Position numbers and translations under genes: made by a program. Below, one piece after another: positions 8,532 to 16,872 of a stretch of DNA of 64,000 nt (position 1 is the first letter of the stretch; each line of letters begins with the position of its first letter). The notes under the pieces are model-generated. The model searched no databases, was not told where the DNA came from, and saw only the letters and a program-made list of their open reading frames with translations. Source of the DNA: CAVQCJ01 sp963849365 (GTDB lineage: Bacteria > Actinomycetota > Actinomycetes > Prado026); the NCBI GenBank assembly GCA_963849365.1, contig CAWKHA010000004.1, forward strand, positions 434,001 to 498,000, written 5' to 3'.

Positions 8532-9968
8532 ATGACGCCCACCCGCACCGACCAGCACGGGAACGTGCTCTGCGTCGGCGGCGCCGGCGCGCTGACCGCC
8601 TACGACGCGGCGGTCGACCATCTGCTGCACTTCCGTGCCGACGTCGTGCCCGCGCTCGACGAGGCCGTGGCTGCCGACCCGAGCTTCCCGATGGCGCACC
8701 TGACGCAGGCGTACCTCGGCGTGCTGGGAACCGAGCGTGACGATACGGTCGCGGCCGGGGCGGCGCTCGAGGAGTACCTGGCGACAGCCGACGTGCGCGG
8801 CTGGCAGCCGCGCGAGCGCGCGCACCTGGCGGCGGCGCAGGCGCTGGTCCACGGTGACCTCACGACCGGTGGCGAGGTGCTGCGGGCGGTGGTCGACGAG
8901 CACCCGAGGGACGCGCTGGCCCTCGCGATCGGGCACCAGGTCGACTTCTTCACCGGGGACGCGGCGACGCTGCGCGACCGGGTGGGGTCGACGCTGACCG
9001 CGTGGAGCCGGGACGACCCGCACTACGGCACCCTCCTGGGCATGTACGCGTTCGGCCTCGAGGAGACCGGGATGTATACGCGGGCCGAAGACACCGGGCT
9101 GGAAGCCGTCGAGACGGACGGCGCGGATGTCTGGGCGATCCACGCGGTCGTCCACACGTTCGAGATGCAGGGACGGTTCGGCCCGGGACTGGCGTACCTC
9201 GACCAGCGGCGGGACGACTGGCAGTCCGGCAACTTCCTCTCCGTGCACAACTGGTGGCACTACTGCCTCTACCTGCTCGAGACCGGCGACCGCGGGCGGG
9301 CGCTGGAGATCTACGACGCGGTGCTGCACCACGCAGAGTCCCAGAACGTGGCCATGGAGATGCTCGACGCCGCGGCGCTGCTGTGGCGCCTGTTGCTGGA
9401 GGGCCAGGACGAGACCGAGCGCTGGCGGGTGCTCGCGCAGGCCTGGGACGCCAAGATGGCCGAGCCGTACTACGCCTTCAACGACATGCACGCCGTCATG
9501 TCCTACATCGGGGCGGGCCGGATGGCCGACGCCGAACGGCTGGTGCAGGCGAGGGCCCGCTTCGTCGCCGAGGCGACGGACGAGTCGGTGACCAACGTAC
9601 GGATGACGCGGGAGGTCGGGCTCCCGGTTGCGCGGGCGCTGGTGGCGTTCGGGGCGGGCCGGTACGACGCTGTCGTGGCGGAGCTGTTGCCGATCCGGTC
9701 GGTCGTCAACCGCTTCGGCGGCTCGCACGCGCAGCGGGACGCCGTGCAGCGCACGCTGCTCGAGGCGGCGCTGCGCTCCGGCCGGCACGACCTGGCCCGG
9801 GCCCTGCTGTCCGAGCGGCTGGGGATCAACCCGTGCAGCCCGTACAGCTGGCTCAAGCAGGCGGCGCTGTCGGACGCGCTGGGCGACGTCGCCGCGGCCA
9901 CGGCCGCCCGCTCGCGCGCCACCGAGCTGCGCGGCCCCTCAACCCGACCGAAACCTACGGGCGGGTAA
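8532..9968 (+). CDS. TPR-like repeat protein
   Basis: This 478-residue all-helical protein has repeated units rich in Ala, Leu and Arg, including AHLTQAYLGVL, AIHAVVHTFEMQGRFGPGLAYL and ALEIYDAVLHHAE. They resemble the tetratricopeptide repeats of the actinobacterial 'tetratricopeptide repeat protein' group of about 450 residues; no catalytic motif is visible. The start is 4 bases after the previous stop. The last codons and the TAA stop (9966-9968) fall inside a long palindrome (9952-10000), so insertion of that element seems to have replaced the original C-terminus. Confidence 0.78.
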   Translation: MTPTRTDQHGNVLCVGGAGALTAYDAAVDHLLHFRADVVPALDEAVAADPSFPMAHLTQAYLGVLGTERDDTVAAGAALEEYLATADVRGWQPRERAHLAAAQALVHGDLTTGGEVLRAVVDEHPRDALALAIGHQVDFFTGDAATLRDRVGSTLTAWSRDDPHYGTLLGMYAFGLEETGMYTRAEDTGLEAVETDGADVWAIHAVVHTFEMQGRFGPGLAYLDQRRDDWQSGNFLSVHNWWHYCLYLLETGDRGRALEIYDAVLHHAESQNVAMEMLDAAALLWRLLLEGQDETERWRVLAQAWDAKMAEPYYAFNDMHAVMSYIGAGRMADAERLVQARARFVAEATDESVTNVRMTREVGLPVARALVAFGAGRYDAVVAELLPIRSVVNRFGGSHAQRDAVQRTLLEAALRSGRHDLARALLSERLGINPCSPYSWLKQAALSDALGDVAAATAARSRATELRGPSTRPKPTGG

Positions 9969-10000
9969 GGCCGGAATCCGGCCTTACCCGCCCGTAGGTT
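9952..10000. repeat. Palindromic repeat element, copy 1
   Basis: This 49-base element has perfect 24-base arms around a single central base (a 3-base loop if the inner pair opens). The shared core ACCTACGGGCGGGTAAGGCC recurs in copies at 13382 and 38173. It lies between two convergent genes and overlaps the end of the TPR-like gene. It could fold into a strong hairpin on either strand and serve as a bidirectional terminator, but there is no T-tract. It is best viewed as a REP-like interspersed palindrome. Confidence 0.9.
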
Positions 10001-10018
10001 CGCGACCCTGCGACGCGG

Positions 10019-11449
10019 TTACTGCGGCGCTGGGCTGTCGCGACCGGCGCGCACGCTGGCGACGGTCACCATGGTGACGCCGACCGCCAGGAACAGCAGC
10101 CCAAGGACGAGCAGCCCGGCTGCCACCCACCCGAGGGCAGGCAGCTCGGCGCTCACCTGCGCGGACACGGCCACCCCGCGTGAGGCGTCGGGGTTGAGCG
10201 CGACGATCGTCCAGTCACCGTCGGAGGGGGACCAGACCAGCGTCTGGGTGCCCGGACCGCTCGCGCTCGCGGTCCAGATGTCCACCGTCGTCGGGACCGC
10301 AGGCGCGGTGCCGAGGTGCTCCACGTAGAGGGTCGGGCCGGAGCCGATCCTGCTGACGGTGGAGTACGCGACACCGTGCAGGTAGCCGCTCGCCAGACCC
10401 GAGGGCGCCAGGCCCACGAACGTCGTCCTGCCGGGCCCGGTCGACTCCGCGCTGATGCGGACGTCGCCGATCATCGAGCTGACCGCGCCCCAGCCGGTGC
10501 TGACGCCGTACACGTGCAGGCTGTCGGTCGACACCGCGTAGCCGGAGCTCGAGTACGTCTGCGTGCCGAGCGGGACGAAGCCGGAGGCGTCGCGCTGGAC
10601 GCGGTCCAGCCACGTCCCGAAGCCGCCGGCCCCGAGCAGGCCGAGCGAGGCCAGCACCAGGACGGCGCCGACGACGACGGATACCGTGCGGCCGGCCGTC
10701 CAGCCGCGGCCGGGAACCGGCGGTCGGTCCTGCGGCGTCGCCGTGGTCGGAGCCGGAACCTGAGCCGGAGCCGGGACCGTGAGTGTGTCACCGGGCTCGT
10801 CGCCGCCCATGTCCAGCCGGAACGGCGGGTATGCGTCCGTCATCAGGGCGGCGTACGCGGCGACGCGCAGCACCCACCGGTTCATGCCCAGGACGAAGTC
10901 GTACAGGGGTTTCGGGTACTGGCCGGACACCAGCAGGATCACGGCCGCGACGGTGACCAGGATCCCGATCAGCCCGCCGCCGCCCCAGGCGATGTGGCTG
11001 TCGCCGAACCGCCAGGCCAGCCAGGCCCCGCTGATGAACAGGCCCACCACGATGTACTGCGGGATGGCGAGCAGCCACCACTTGACCAGGACCAGACCCC
11101 GGGACAGGTGGTCGGGGTAGCTGATCTCCAGGTGGGCCGGGTAGTCCGGCACCTCGTCGAGGCTGAACGGCGGGTACTGGTCCGTGCCCAGCGCGCCGTA
11201 GGTGTAGTACGACACCCGCCAGGTCCACCGCAGGACCCCGACGTTGAAGTCGAAGATCGCCCGCGGGTAGCGGCCGGTGAAGAGGATCGCGAAGAACGCG
11301 ACGACGCTCAGGACGGCGAAGGCCATCCACAGGAACGCCAGGACCACGAAGTGCGGGATGGCGAGGAACCACTTGACCAGCCACAGCCAGCGCGACAGCG
11401 GCTCGTCCAGAGTGGCCTTCACCCGCACGGGATAGACAACGGCAGCCAT
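10019..11449 (-). CDS. DUF4389 membrane protein
   Basis: This 476-residue integral membrane protein has a duplicated DUF4389 unit. Each unit contains a WLVKW(F)LAIP / LVKWWLLAIP helix followed by a GRYPRAIFDFNVGVLRW / GQYPKPLYDFVLGMNRW motif and a (D)QYPPFSLD / AYPPFRLD end. A proline-rich linker, a further membrane helix (about 260-285), an outside domain of about 150 residues and a last helix near the C-terminus follow. The ATG at 11449 has AAGGAG nine bases upstream; the ATG three codons earlier touches the same AAGGAG and is too close. Function is unknown. Confidence 0.82.
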   Translation of the reverse strand: MAAVVYPVRVKATLDEPLSRWLWLVKWFLAIPHFVVLAFLWMAFAVLSVVAFFAILFTGRYPRAIFDFNVGVLRWTWRVSYYTYGALGTDQYPPFSLDEVPDYPAHLEISYPDHLSRGLVLVKWWLLAIPQYIVVGLFISGAWLAWRFGDSHIAWGGGGLIGILVTVAAVILLVSGQYPKPLYDFVLGMNRWVLRVAAYAALMTDAYPPFRLDMGGDEPGDTLTVPAPAQVPAPTTATPQDRPPVPGRGWTAGRTVSVVVGAVLVLASLGLLGAGGFGTWLDRVQRDASGFVPLGTQTYSSSGYAVSTDSLHVYGVSTGWGAVSSMIGDVRISAESTGPGRTTFVGLAPSGLASGYLHGVAYSTVSRIGSGPTLYVEHLGTAPAVPTTVDIWTASASGPGTQTLVWSPSDGDWTIVALNPDASRGVAVSAQVSAELPALGWVAAGLLVLGLLFLAVGVTMVTVASVRAGRDSPAPQ

Positions 11450-11642
11450 CTTGACCATCTCCTTGCAAGGCCTGCTCCCAGCATCCGGCCGGCCCGGGAC
11501 GTCGCGGTACGGCCGGAGGTCCCAAGACCGCCGGGGCCGTACCGTCGCCCGCGGTCCCCGAGCAGGGACGTTCGCCCCTGGCGCGGTCGCCACCCACCGC
11601 CGGACCCTGGAACGGCAAGGCGAGTAGTGACGGAGGTGGGTC

Positions 11643-11957
11643 ATGAACACCGAGACAGACCCGGTCTACGGCTCCGAAGGCACCGTTGCGGCGTCACGGC
11701 CAGAGCAGTCCGAGCGCGCCCTCGCCCGCAAGCACCTGGAGGACAAGCGGGACTTCGGGGCGCACATCGCCTCGTACGTCGTCGTCAACGCCTTCCTGGT
11801 CGGCGTCTGGGCGCTGACCGGGGCGGGCTACTTCTGGCCCGCCTGGGTGCTGTGCGGCTGGGGCATCGGCCTCGTGCTGCACGCTTGGGACGTTTTCGTC
11901 CGTCACCCGGTGACCGAGGCCGACGTCGATGCGGAGCTGCGGCGGCGGCAGGCCTAG
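11643..11957 (+). CDS. 2TM-domain membrane protein
   Basis: This 104-residue protein has an N-terminal soluble part (about 1-40) and two helices (HIASYVVVNAFLVGVWALTG and the YFWPAWVLCGWGIGLVLHAW region), followed by a short charged tail. This is the 2TM family (PF13239 type), often found as an accessory domain in membrane-associated regulatory proteins. The ATG at 11643 follows GGAGGTG. It is divergent from the DUF4389 gene, with about 190 bases between them. No role is known. Confidence 0.8.
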   Translation: MNTETDPVYGSEGTVAASRPEQSERALARKHLEDKRDFGAHIASYVVVNAFLVGVWALTGAGYFWPAWVLCGWGIGLVLHAWDVFVRHPVTEADVDAELRRRQA

Positions 11958-11999
11958 GGCCGGCGTCCGCCCGCGGCGGCGGGTGCGAGAATCGCGGCC

Positions 12000-12365
12000 G
12001 TGACGGGCCCGTATGCGACGGCGATCATCGTCGTCGCGCTCCTGCTCGGCGTCTGGACGCTGGTCCTGGTCGCCGCCGACCGCCCGCCCTCGGTCCCGCT
12101 GGTGGCGGGCGGTGCGCTGCTCGAGCTGCTCCTGCTCGGGTTCCTCGTCGGCGGCATCGTCCAGATGGCAGGCACCGACCACGACTTCGCCCGGGTCGAG
12201 TTCGTCGGTTACCTGCTGGCGACCCTGCTGGTCGCGCCGGCGGCCGTCGCCTGGGGCTGGGGGGAGAAGAGCCGCTCGGGGACGGCGGTCGTCGCGGTCG
12301 GGTTCCTGCTCGTGCCGGTGCTGGTGATCCGCTGCCAGCAGGTCTGGGCCGGTCCGGTTGTCTGA
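12000..12365 (+). CDS. Small integral membrane protein
   Basis: This 121-residue hydrophobic protein has about four predicted helices (TAIIVVALLLGVWTLVLVA, LLELLLLGFLVGGIV, FVGYLLATLLVAPAAVAWGW, AVVAVGFLLVPVLVI). It starts with GTG, 43 bases after the 2TM gene. The stop overlaps a TTG start of the next membrane protein by 8 bases, so the two are probably translated together. I do not recognise a named family with confidence. Confidence 0.7.
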   Translation: MTGPYATAIIVVALLLGVWTLVLVAADRPPSVPLVAGGALLELLLLGFLVGGIVQMAGTDHDFARVEFVGYLLATLLVAPAAVAWGWGEKSRSGTAVVAVGFLLVPVLVIRCQQVWAGPVV

Positions 12366-12777
12366 CACCGGTGCCCAGTCGTCGGCGCGACCGACCGGTC
12401 GCGGGTTCGGCCGCGTGCTCGTCGCGGTCTACGGGATCTTCGCCCTGTCCGCGACGGCCCGGTCGGCGTACCAGATCGCGACCAAGTTCCACGAGGCGCC
12501 GCTGGCGTACCTGCTGTCCGCCTTCGCCGCGCTGGTGTACATCGTCGCGACGGTGTCGCTGGCCAGGGGCGACACCGTCTCGCGGCGGGTGGCGACCGTC
12601 GCGATCAGCATCGAGCTCGTCGGCGTGCTCGTCGTCGGTGCGGCGAGCGTGGCGTTCCCCGACGCCTTCCCCGACGCCGCGGTCTGGAGCGGGTTCGGCA
12701 GCGGGTACGGGTTCGTGCCGCTGGTGCTGCCGTTCGTCGGGCTGTGGTGGCTCTACCGCACCCGCGCGCCCGCATGA
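12358..12777 (+). CDS. Small integral membrane protein
   Basis: This 139-residue protein has about four hydrophobic helices and a short Ser/Arg-rich N-terminus, ending in a positively charged YRTRAPA tail. The TTG at 12358 is chosen because it keeps the whole first helix and overlaps the previous stop. No ATG or GTG is available before the first helix. It is probably a partner of the preceding 121-residue protein. Function is unknown. Confidence 0.65.
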   Translation: MSDTGAQSSARPTGRGFGRVLVAVYGIFALSATARSAYQIATKFHEAPLAYLLSAFAALVYIVATVSLARGDTVSRRVATVAISIELVGVLVVGAASVAFPDAFPDAAVWSGFGSGYGFVPLVLPFVGLWWLYRTRAPA

Positions 12778-12799
12778 ACGAAACCTGCGCGGCGCCTGC

Positions 12800-13357
12800 C
12801 TAGGCCTCGGAGACCGCCTGCCAGCCGGGGTCGCGACCCAGGAACGCCACGAGCTGTTCGACCGGACCGGCAGTGGGCGACACATCGGCCTCGTACCCGA
12901 ACTTCTTGCCCGGACCGCGGTAGGCCGGCTCGAGCATCTGCCGTCCCGCGTCCAGAGCACGGTCGGCCTCTGCCGAGGTGTACGTCACCGGCTGGCCGGT
13001 CGCAGTCGCGAGATCCCACCCGTGCGCGACGAACTCGATGAGCGGCACGCCGACCGGGAGGCCACCGGCGGCTGCACCACCCTCCCGATAGGCACGCACG
13101 ATGCTGCGAGCGGCGATGCGGAACTCCGCCGCAGGATCCGGGCCGGCCCGGTAGTCGTTCGGGTCCGCATCGACCGGCTCTCCGGAGAGCCTGGCGGCGA
13201 AGCTGCCGGCCCAGCCCACCATGTGATCGACGACCCGTGCGACGTCGAAGTCGGTGCAGGGCGTCGGCAGGTGAGCCTGCTCCGGGCGCACCCCGGCGAT
13301 GACGCCGGCTGTCTTCTCGAGTGCGGACTCCAGGAGATCAGTGTCGGTGCTGCTCAT
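12800..13357 (-). CDS. TIGR03086/DinB-like metal-binding protein
   Basis: This 185-residue protein resembles the TIGR03086 / mycothiol-dependent maleylpyruvate isomerase N-terminal-like family. It has the RPEQAHLPTPCTDFDVARVVDHMVGW motif and a later VAHGWDLATATG, whose histidines could supply the DinB metal site. The four-helix DinB fold is expected across its length. The ATG at 13357 is chosen over a weak upstream GTG at 13375. It stands alone in its neighbourhood; the start is close to palindrome copy 2. Confidence 0.82.
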   Translation of the reverse strand: MSSTDTDLLESALEKTAGVIAGVRPEQAHLPTPCTDFDVARVVDHMVGWAGSFAARLSGEPVDADPNDYRAGPDPAAEFRIAARSIVRAYREGGAAAGGLPVGVPLIEFVAHGWDLATATGQPVTYTSAEADRALDAGRQMLEPAYRGPGKKFGYEADVSPTAGPVEQLVAFLGRDPGWQAVSEA

Positions 13358-13381
13358 GCGGCGCAGGCTACCCACCCACCC

Positions 13382-13438
13382 CGGAAACCTACGGGCAGGT
13401 AAGGCCGTTTCCTGGCCTTGCCTGCCCGTAGGTTTCCG
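13382..13438. repeat. Palindromic repeat element, copy 2
   Basis: The arms are 25 bases (13382-13406 and 13414-13438) with one mismatch that would be a wobble pair, and the loop is GTTTCCT. The core ACCTACGGGCAGGTAAGGCC is shared with copies 1 and 3. The element ends immediately before the stop codon (13439-13441) of the minus-strand DinB-like gene and lies upstream of the other DinB-like gene. This copy is between two co-directional genes, so it is not restricted to convergent pairs. Confidence 0.9.
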
Positions 13439-13882
13439 TCAGGGGGCGGTGCGGAGCTGGGCGAGGTGCTGGTGGTCGTGCGCCAGCACCTCCTCGCAGA
13501 GCCCGGCCACGGCCAGCTCCCCGAAGACCGCGTGCCGGGCCCGGCGCGCCCAGCCCTCGTCGGGCAGCGCACCGAGGTAGGCCAGCGTCGCGTTGCGCGC
13601 CAGCTCGAACTCGTCCGCCACGTCGTCGTACACCCGGGCGCCGTACAGGCCCGCCCAGTCGACGCCGTCCGGCTCCCACCACTCCCAGACCGGGACGTCC
13701 TGCTCGGCCATCTCGTGCAGCCGTGGCAGCCAGACGTGCTGCTCCACGTACGTCAGGTGACCCAGCACGATGACCGGCGGCCAGCCATCGCCGGCACCGG
13801 CTACGGCCACGGCCGGCTGCAGGGCGCGCGCCAGCCCGGGCGTCGCCCCCATCCGCTCCAGCAGCTCGCCGTGGTCGACCAA
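13439..13882 (-). CDS. DinB-family protein
   Basis: This 147-residue protein of four-helix DinB type has HLTYVEQHVWLPRLHEM and a C-terminal EEVLAHDHQHLAQL, whose spaced histidines suit a DinB metal site. The TTG start at 13882 lies just after the folD stop, with one base between them, so it may be translated with folD. An alternative downstream start is ATG of MGATPG. The stop abuts palindrome copy 2. No link to the folate enzyme is evident apart from the operon position. Confidence 0.75.
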   Translation of the reverse strand: MVDHGELLERMGATPGLARALQPAVAVAGAGDGWPPVIVLGHLTYVEQHVWLPRLHEMAEQDVPVWEWWEPDGVDWAGLYGARVYDDVADEFELARNATLAYLGALPDEGWARRARHAVFGELAVAGLCEEVLAHDHQHLAQLRTAP

Positions 13883-13883
13883 G

Positions 13884-14735
13884 TCAGCCGTCCGACCGCT
13901 CCGCCGCCTCGACGACGTTGGCGAGCAGCATGGCCCTGGTCATCGGCCCGACGCCGCCGGGCATCGGCGCCACCCAGGCCGCGACCTCCAGCACGGAGCG
14001 GTGCACGTCGCCCTCGAGGCCGTGCTCGGTCCGGGTGATGCCGACGTCGAGCACGGCGGCACCGGGCCGGACCATGTCCGCGGTCACCAGCCCGGCCACG
14101 CCGGCGGCCGCGACCACGATGTCGGCGGTACGGGTGTGGGCGGCAAGGTCGCGCGTGCCCGTGTGGCACAGCGTGACGGTGGCGTTCTCCGACCGCCGCG
14201 TCAGCAGCAGACCCAGCGGGCGGCCGACCGTGACCCCGCGGCCGATCACGACGACCTCGGCACCGTCGATCGCGACGCCGTAGCGGCGCAGCAGCTCGAC
14301 GATCCCGCGCGGCGTGCACGGCAGCGGCGCGCTCTCGCCGAGGACGAGCTTGCCGAGGTTGGTGGGGTGCAGCCCGTCCGCGTCCTTGGCCGGGTCCATG
14401 AGCGACAGCACCCGGCCCGGGTCCAGGCCCTTCGGCAGCGGCAGCTGCACGATGTAGCCGGTGCACTCGGGGTCGGCGTTCAGCCGCGCGACGGCGTCGT
14501 CCACGTCGTCCTGGGTGGCGTCCGAGGGCAGGTCCACCCGGATGCTCGCCACGCCGACCTCGGCACAGTCGCGGTGCTTGCCGGCGACGTAGGCGTGGCT
14601 GCCGGGGTCGTCGCCGACGAGCACGGTGCCCAGCCCTGGCCGTACGCCGTGGGCCGCGAGCTTGGCGACCCGCTCGGCGAGCTCGGTCCGGATGGCGGCC
14701 GCGGTGGCCTTGCCGTCGAGGATCTGCGCGGTCAT
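13884..14735 (-). CDS. folD: Bifunctional methylene-THF dehydrogenase/methenyl-THF cyclohydrolase
   Basis: This 283-residue FolD oxidises methylene-THF to methenyl-THF and hydrolyses it to 10-formyl-THF. The catalytic lysine motif is visible in AYVAGKHRDCAEVGV (about 49-63). PLPKGLD and the Rossmann GRGVTVGRPLGLLL (about residues 165-180) are typical. PMPGGVGPMTRAMLLANVV closes the protein. AAGGAG lies nine bases before the ATG. In this neighbourhood it links MetF to formate production, although it is also a housekeeping enzyme and the linkage may be coincidental. Confidence 0.96.
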   Translation of the reverse strand: MTAQILDGKATAAAIRTELAERVAKLAAHGVRPGLGTVLVGDDPGSHAYVAGKHRDCAEVGVASIRVDLPSDATQDDVDDAVARLNADPECTGYIVQLPLPKGLDPGRVLSLMDPAKDADGLHPTNLGKLVLGESAPLPCTPRGIVELLRRYGVAIDGAEVVVIGRGVTVGRPLGLLLTRRSENATVTLCHTGTRDLAAHTRTADIVVAAAGVAGLVTADMVRPGAAVLDVGITRTEHGLEGDVHRSVLEVAAWVAPMPGGVGPMTRAMLLANVVEAAERSDG

Positions 14736-14775
14736 GCGTCGTGGCTCCTTGGCGGTCTGTTCACGGGATCGCGGG

Positions 14776-15687
14776 TCACAGGAAGTAGTCGGTGATGTAC
14801 TTCTCGCCCTCGTCGCTGAAGAACGTCACGACGTGGTCGAGGTCGTGCTCGGCCTTGAGCTGCCGCGCGGCGATCAGGTGCGCGCCGGAGCTCGGCCCGA
14901 CGAACAGGCCGAACCTGCTCGCCATCCGGCGCATCTCCGCGATCGCCTCGTCGGAGTCGACGGCCACCATCGTGTCGATGTCGGCGCGGTGCCGCTCGAT
15001 GATGCCCGGCACGAACCCGTCCGAGATCCCCTCGATCAGGTGCTTGCCGACCTCCCCGCACATGAGCGTGCAGGACTCGTTCGGCTCCACGGCCACCACC
15101 CGGCACGCGGGGTTGACCTCCCGGAACGCCTTGCCGACGCCCACGATCGTCCCGCCGGTACCCACCCCGCCGACGACAGCCTCCGGCAGGACGCCGGACG
15201 GCAGCTGGCGCAGGATCTCCGGCCCGAGCCAGGTGCGGTTCTCCTCGACGTTCCACTCGTTGTCGAACTGCTGCGGCGCGAAGTAGCCGTCCTGCGCGCC
15301 GAGCTCGCGGCACTTGGCCAGGGCGTCGTTCACGTGGAAGTCGCCGATCGTCATCACCTCGGCGCCGAACGCGCGCGAGATCGCCGCGCGCTCACGGCTC
15401 ATGCCGTTGGGCATGACGACGATCATCTTGTAGCCCTTTACGGCGGCCACCATGCTCATCGCGTTCCCGGTGTTGCCGCTGGACGCCTCGACGATGGTGT
15501 CGCCGGGACGGAGCAGGCCCTCCCGCTCGGCCCGCTCCACCATGTACTTCGCGATCCGGGCCTTGACCGACCCGGAGGGGTTGAGGAACTCGAGCTTGAC
15601 CCAGATGCCGTCCACCCGGATCAGCGGCGTGTCGCCGATCCCGTCCAGGACGGTGGCTGTCCAGGGATCGACAGCAGTGACGGTCAT
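14776..15687 (-). CDS. Cysteine synthase-like PLP enzyme
   Basis: This 303-residue fold-type II PLP protein has the lysine in NPSGSVKARIA, the SSGNTGNAMSMVA loop, GGVGTGGTIVGVGKAF and PSSGAH. These are features of CysK/CBS-type beta-replacement enzymes, and the GFVPGIIERHR segment fits cysteine synthase. It begins with ATG at 15687. A 40-base gap separates it from folD downstream. It lies between the betaine transporter and folD, so it could use homocysteine or a betaine-pathway thiol. Ordinary O-acetylserine sulfhydrylase activity is the safer reading. The exact substrate cannot be told from the sequence. Confidence 0.82.
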   Translation of the reverse strand: MTVTAVDPWTATVLDGIGDTPLIRVDGIWVKLEFLNPSGSVKARIAKYMVERAEREGLLRPGDTIVEASSGNTGNAMSMVAAVKGYKMIVVMPNGMSRERAAISRAFGAEVMTIGDFHVNDALAKCRELGAQDGYFAPQQFDNEWNVEENRTWLGPEILRQLPSGVLPEAVVGGVGTGGTIVGVGKAFREVNPACRVVAVEPNESCTLMCGEVGKHLIEGISDGFVPGIIERHRADIDTMVAVDSDEAIAEMRRMASRFGLFVGPSSGAHLIAARQLKAEHDLDHVVTFFSDEGEKYITDYFL

Positions 15688-15751
15688 GGCTGCCTCGCAG
15701 AGATCGGAACCGCGCGCGCTTCCTGCGCGCGCCCAGGGTAGGACGTGCCGA

Positions 15752-15786
15752 GCGGGACGGCCCGAACGGGGGCCGGGCCGCCCCGC
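15752..15786 (-). terminator. Putative terminator after the betaine transporter operon
   Basis: GCGGGACGGCCC (15752-15763) pairs with GGGCCGCCCCGC (15775-15786) at 11 of 12 positions plus one wobble. The hairpin lies about 30 bases past the proX stop, inside the 128-base gap before the cysteine-synthase-like gene. A U-run is not obvious, as is common for GC-rich terminators. Confidence 0.5.
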
Positions 15787-15815
15787 GGCACATCGGCCGC
15801 TACCAGGACACCGGC

Positions 15816-16799
15816 TCAGGTGCCCTGGAGCCAGGCCTTCACCTTGTCCGGGTTGGCGTCCACCCACTTCTTCGCTGCGGCGTCGTCGGTCATCCCCTCG
15901 CTGGCGATGGACTCGGCCACCGAGTTCTGGTCGTCGTTGGCCCAGGTGAAGTTCTTCACCACGGTGACGGCCGGGCTGCCGGAGTCGGCCCACTTCACCC
16001 GTACCACCTTGTTCAGGGCGTACGGCGGGTAGTCGCAGGCCACCTTGGCCGGGTCGGAGTCGCAGCCGGTCGCGTACGGCGGCAGGTTGACCCGGGTGAC
16101 CTTGAGGTTGGCCAGCGCCCACTGCGGCTCGTAGAAGTAGAACAGCAGCGGCTTCTTCTGGTCGGTCGCCGTCTGCAGCGACTTGATCAGCGTCGCCTCC
16201 GAACCGCCGACCACCACGGTGTAGTTCAGGCCGAGGTTCTTGACCAGGGCCTTGTCGTTGGTGACGTAGGACGGGTCGCCGTCCAGGAGCTGGCCCTTGC
16301 TGCCGGACTCAGCCGTCTTGAACAGGCTGGCGTACTTGTTCAGGTTCTTGTAGTCGGTGATGTCGGGGTACTGCGTGCTCATCCAGGCGGGCACGTACCA
16401 GCCGATGATCCCCTGGTTGCCCTGCGAGCCGAAGTCCTCGGCGACCTTCTTGTCGGTGATGTAGGTCTTGGCGAGGTCCTCGTGGCCCCAGTTCTCCAGG
16501 ATGACGTCGACCTGGCCGGACTCGAAGCCCTGCCACGACACCTGCTCGGTGATGTTCTTGCCGGTCACGGTGCAGCCGAGGCTGTTCTTGAGCACGTACG
16601 CCACGACGGCGTAGTCGGCCTCGTACCCCACCCACGGGTTCACGGCGATGTTCACCGCGCCGCACGGCTTGTGCGAGCCCCCGCTCGCCGCAGCCGTCGA
16701 ACCCGAGTTCACCTTGGTCCCGCCGCAGGCGGCGACCACGAGCCCGGCCACGGCGAGCAGCATCGCCGCCCGGAGCCGCCTGGTCCTGTTCCTCGTCAC
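15816..16799 (-). CDS. proX: Glycine betaine/proline-type ABC transporter substrate-binding lipoprotein
   Basis: This 327-residue periplasmic-type binding protein of the OpuAC/ProX family has a twin-arginine-like start and a lipoprotein signal ending in VAAC, with acylated Cys25. Binding-region features include NPWVGYEADYAVVAYVL and ITEQVSWQGFESGQVDVILENWG. Tryptophans of such motifs commonly cage the trimethylammonium group in this family. It starts with GTG, preceded by AAGGAGG at ideal spacing. The gene is the last of betB-proV-proW-proX. Choline, betaine or carnitine cannot be told apart here. Confidence 0.92.
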   Translation of the reverse strand: MTRNRTRRLRAAMLLAVAGLVVAACGGTKVNSGSTAAASGGSHKPCGAVNIAVNPWVGYEADYAVVAYVLKNSLGCTVTGKNITEQVSWQGFESGQVDVILENWGHEDLAKTYITDKKVAEDFGSQGNQGIIGWYVPAWMSTQYPDITDYKNLNKYASLFKTAESGSKGQLLDGDPSYVTNDKALVKNLGLNYTVVVGGSEATLIKSLQTATDQKKPLLFYFYEPQWALANLKVTRVNLPPYATGCDSDPAKVACDYPPYALNKVVRVKWADSGSPAVTVVKNFTWANDDQNSVAESIASEGMTDDAAAKKWVDANPDKVKAWLQGT

Positions 16800-16872
16800 T
16801 CGTTCCTCCTTGGTCGCCCGATCCCTGGGGGGTTCGGAGTCGTTGTCGCCCGGTGTCCGGCGGCTGTGGCCG

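Noticed and set aside
9952..10000. An intrinsic terminator as the sole explanation of the palindrome
   Set aside because: The near-identical sequence in three unrelated places, including one between co-directional genes, is better explained by a repeat family; termination may be a secondary effect.
10316..13402. Plus-strand frame of 1028 codons
   Set aside because: It runs antisense or out of frame to the DUF4389 gene and to three small membrane-protein genes, and has strongly biased Arg/Gly/Ala composition without any motif.
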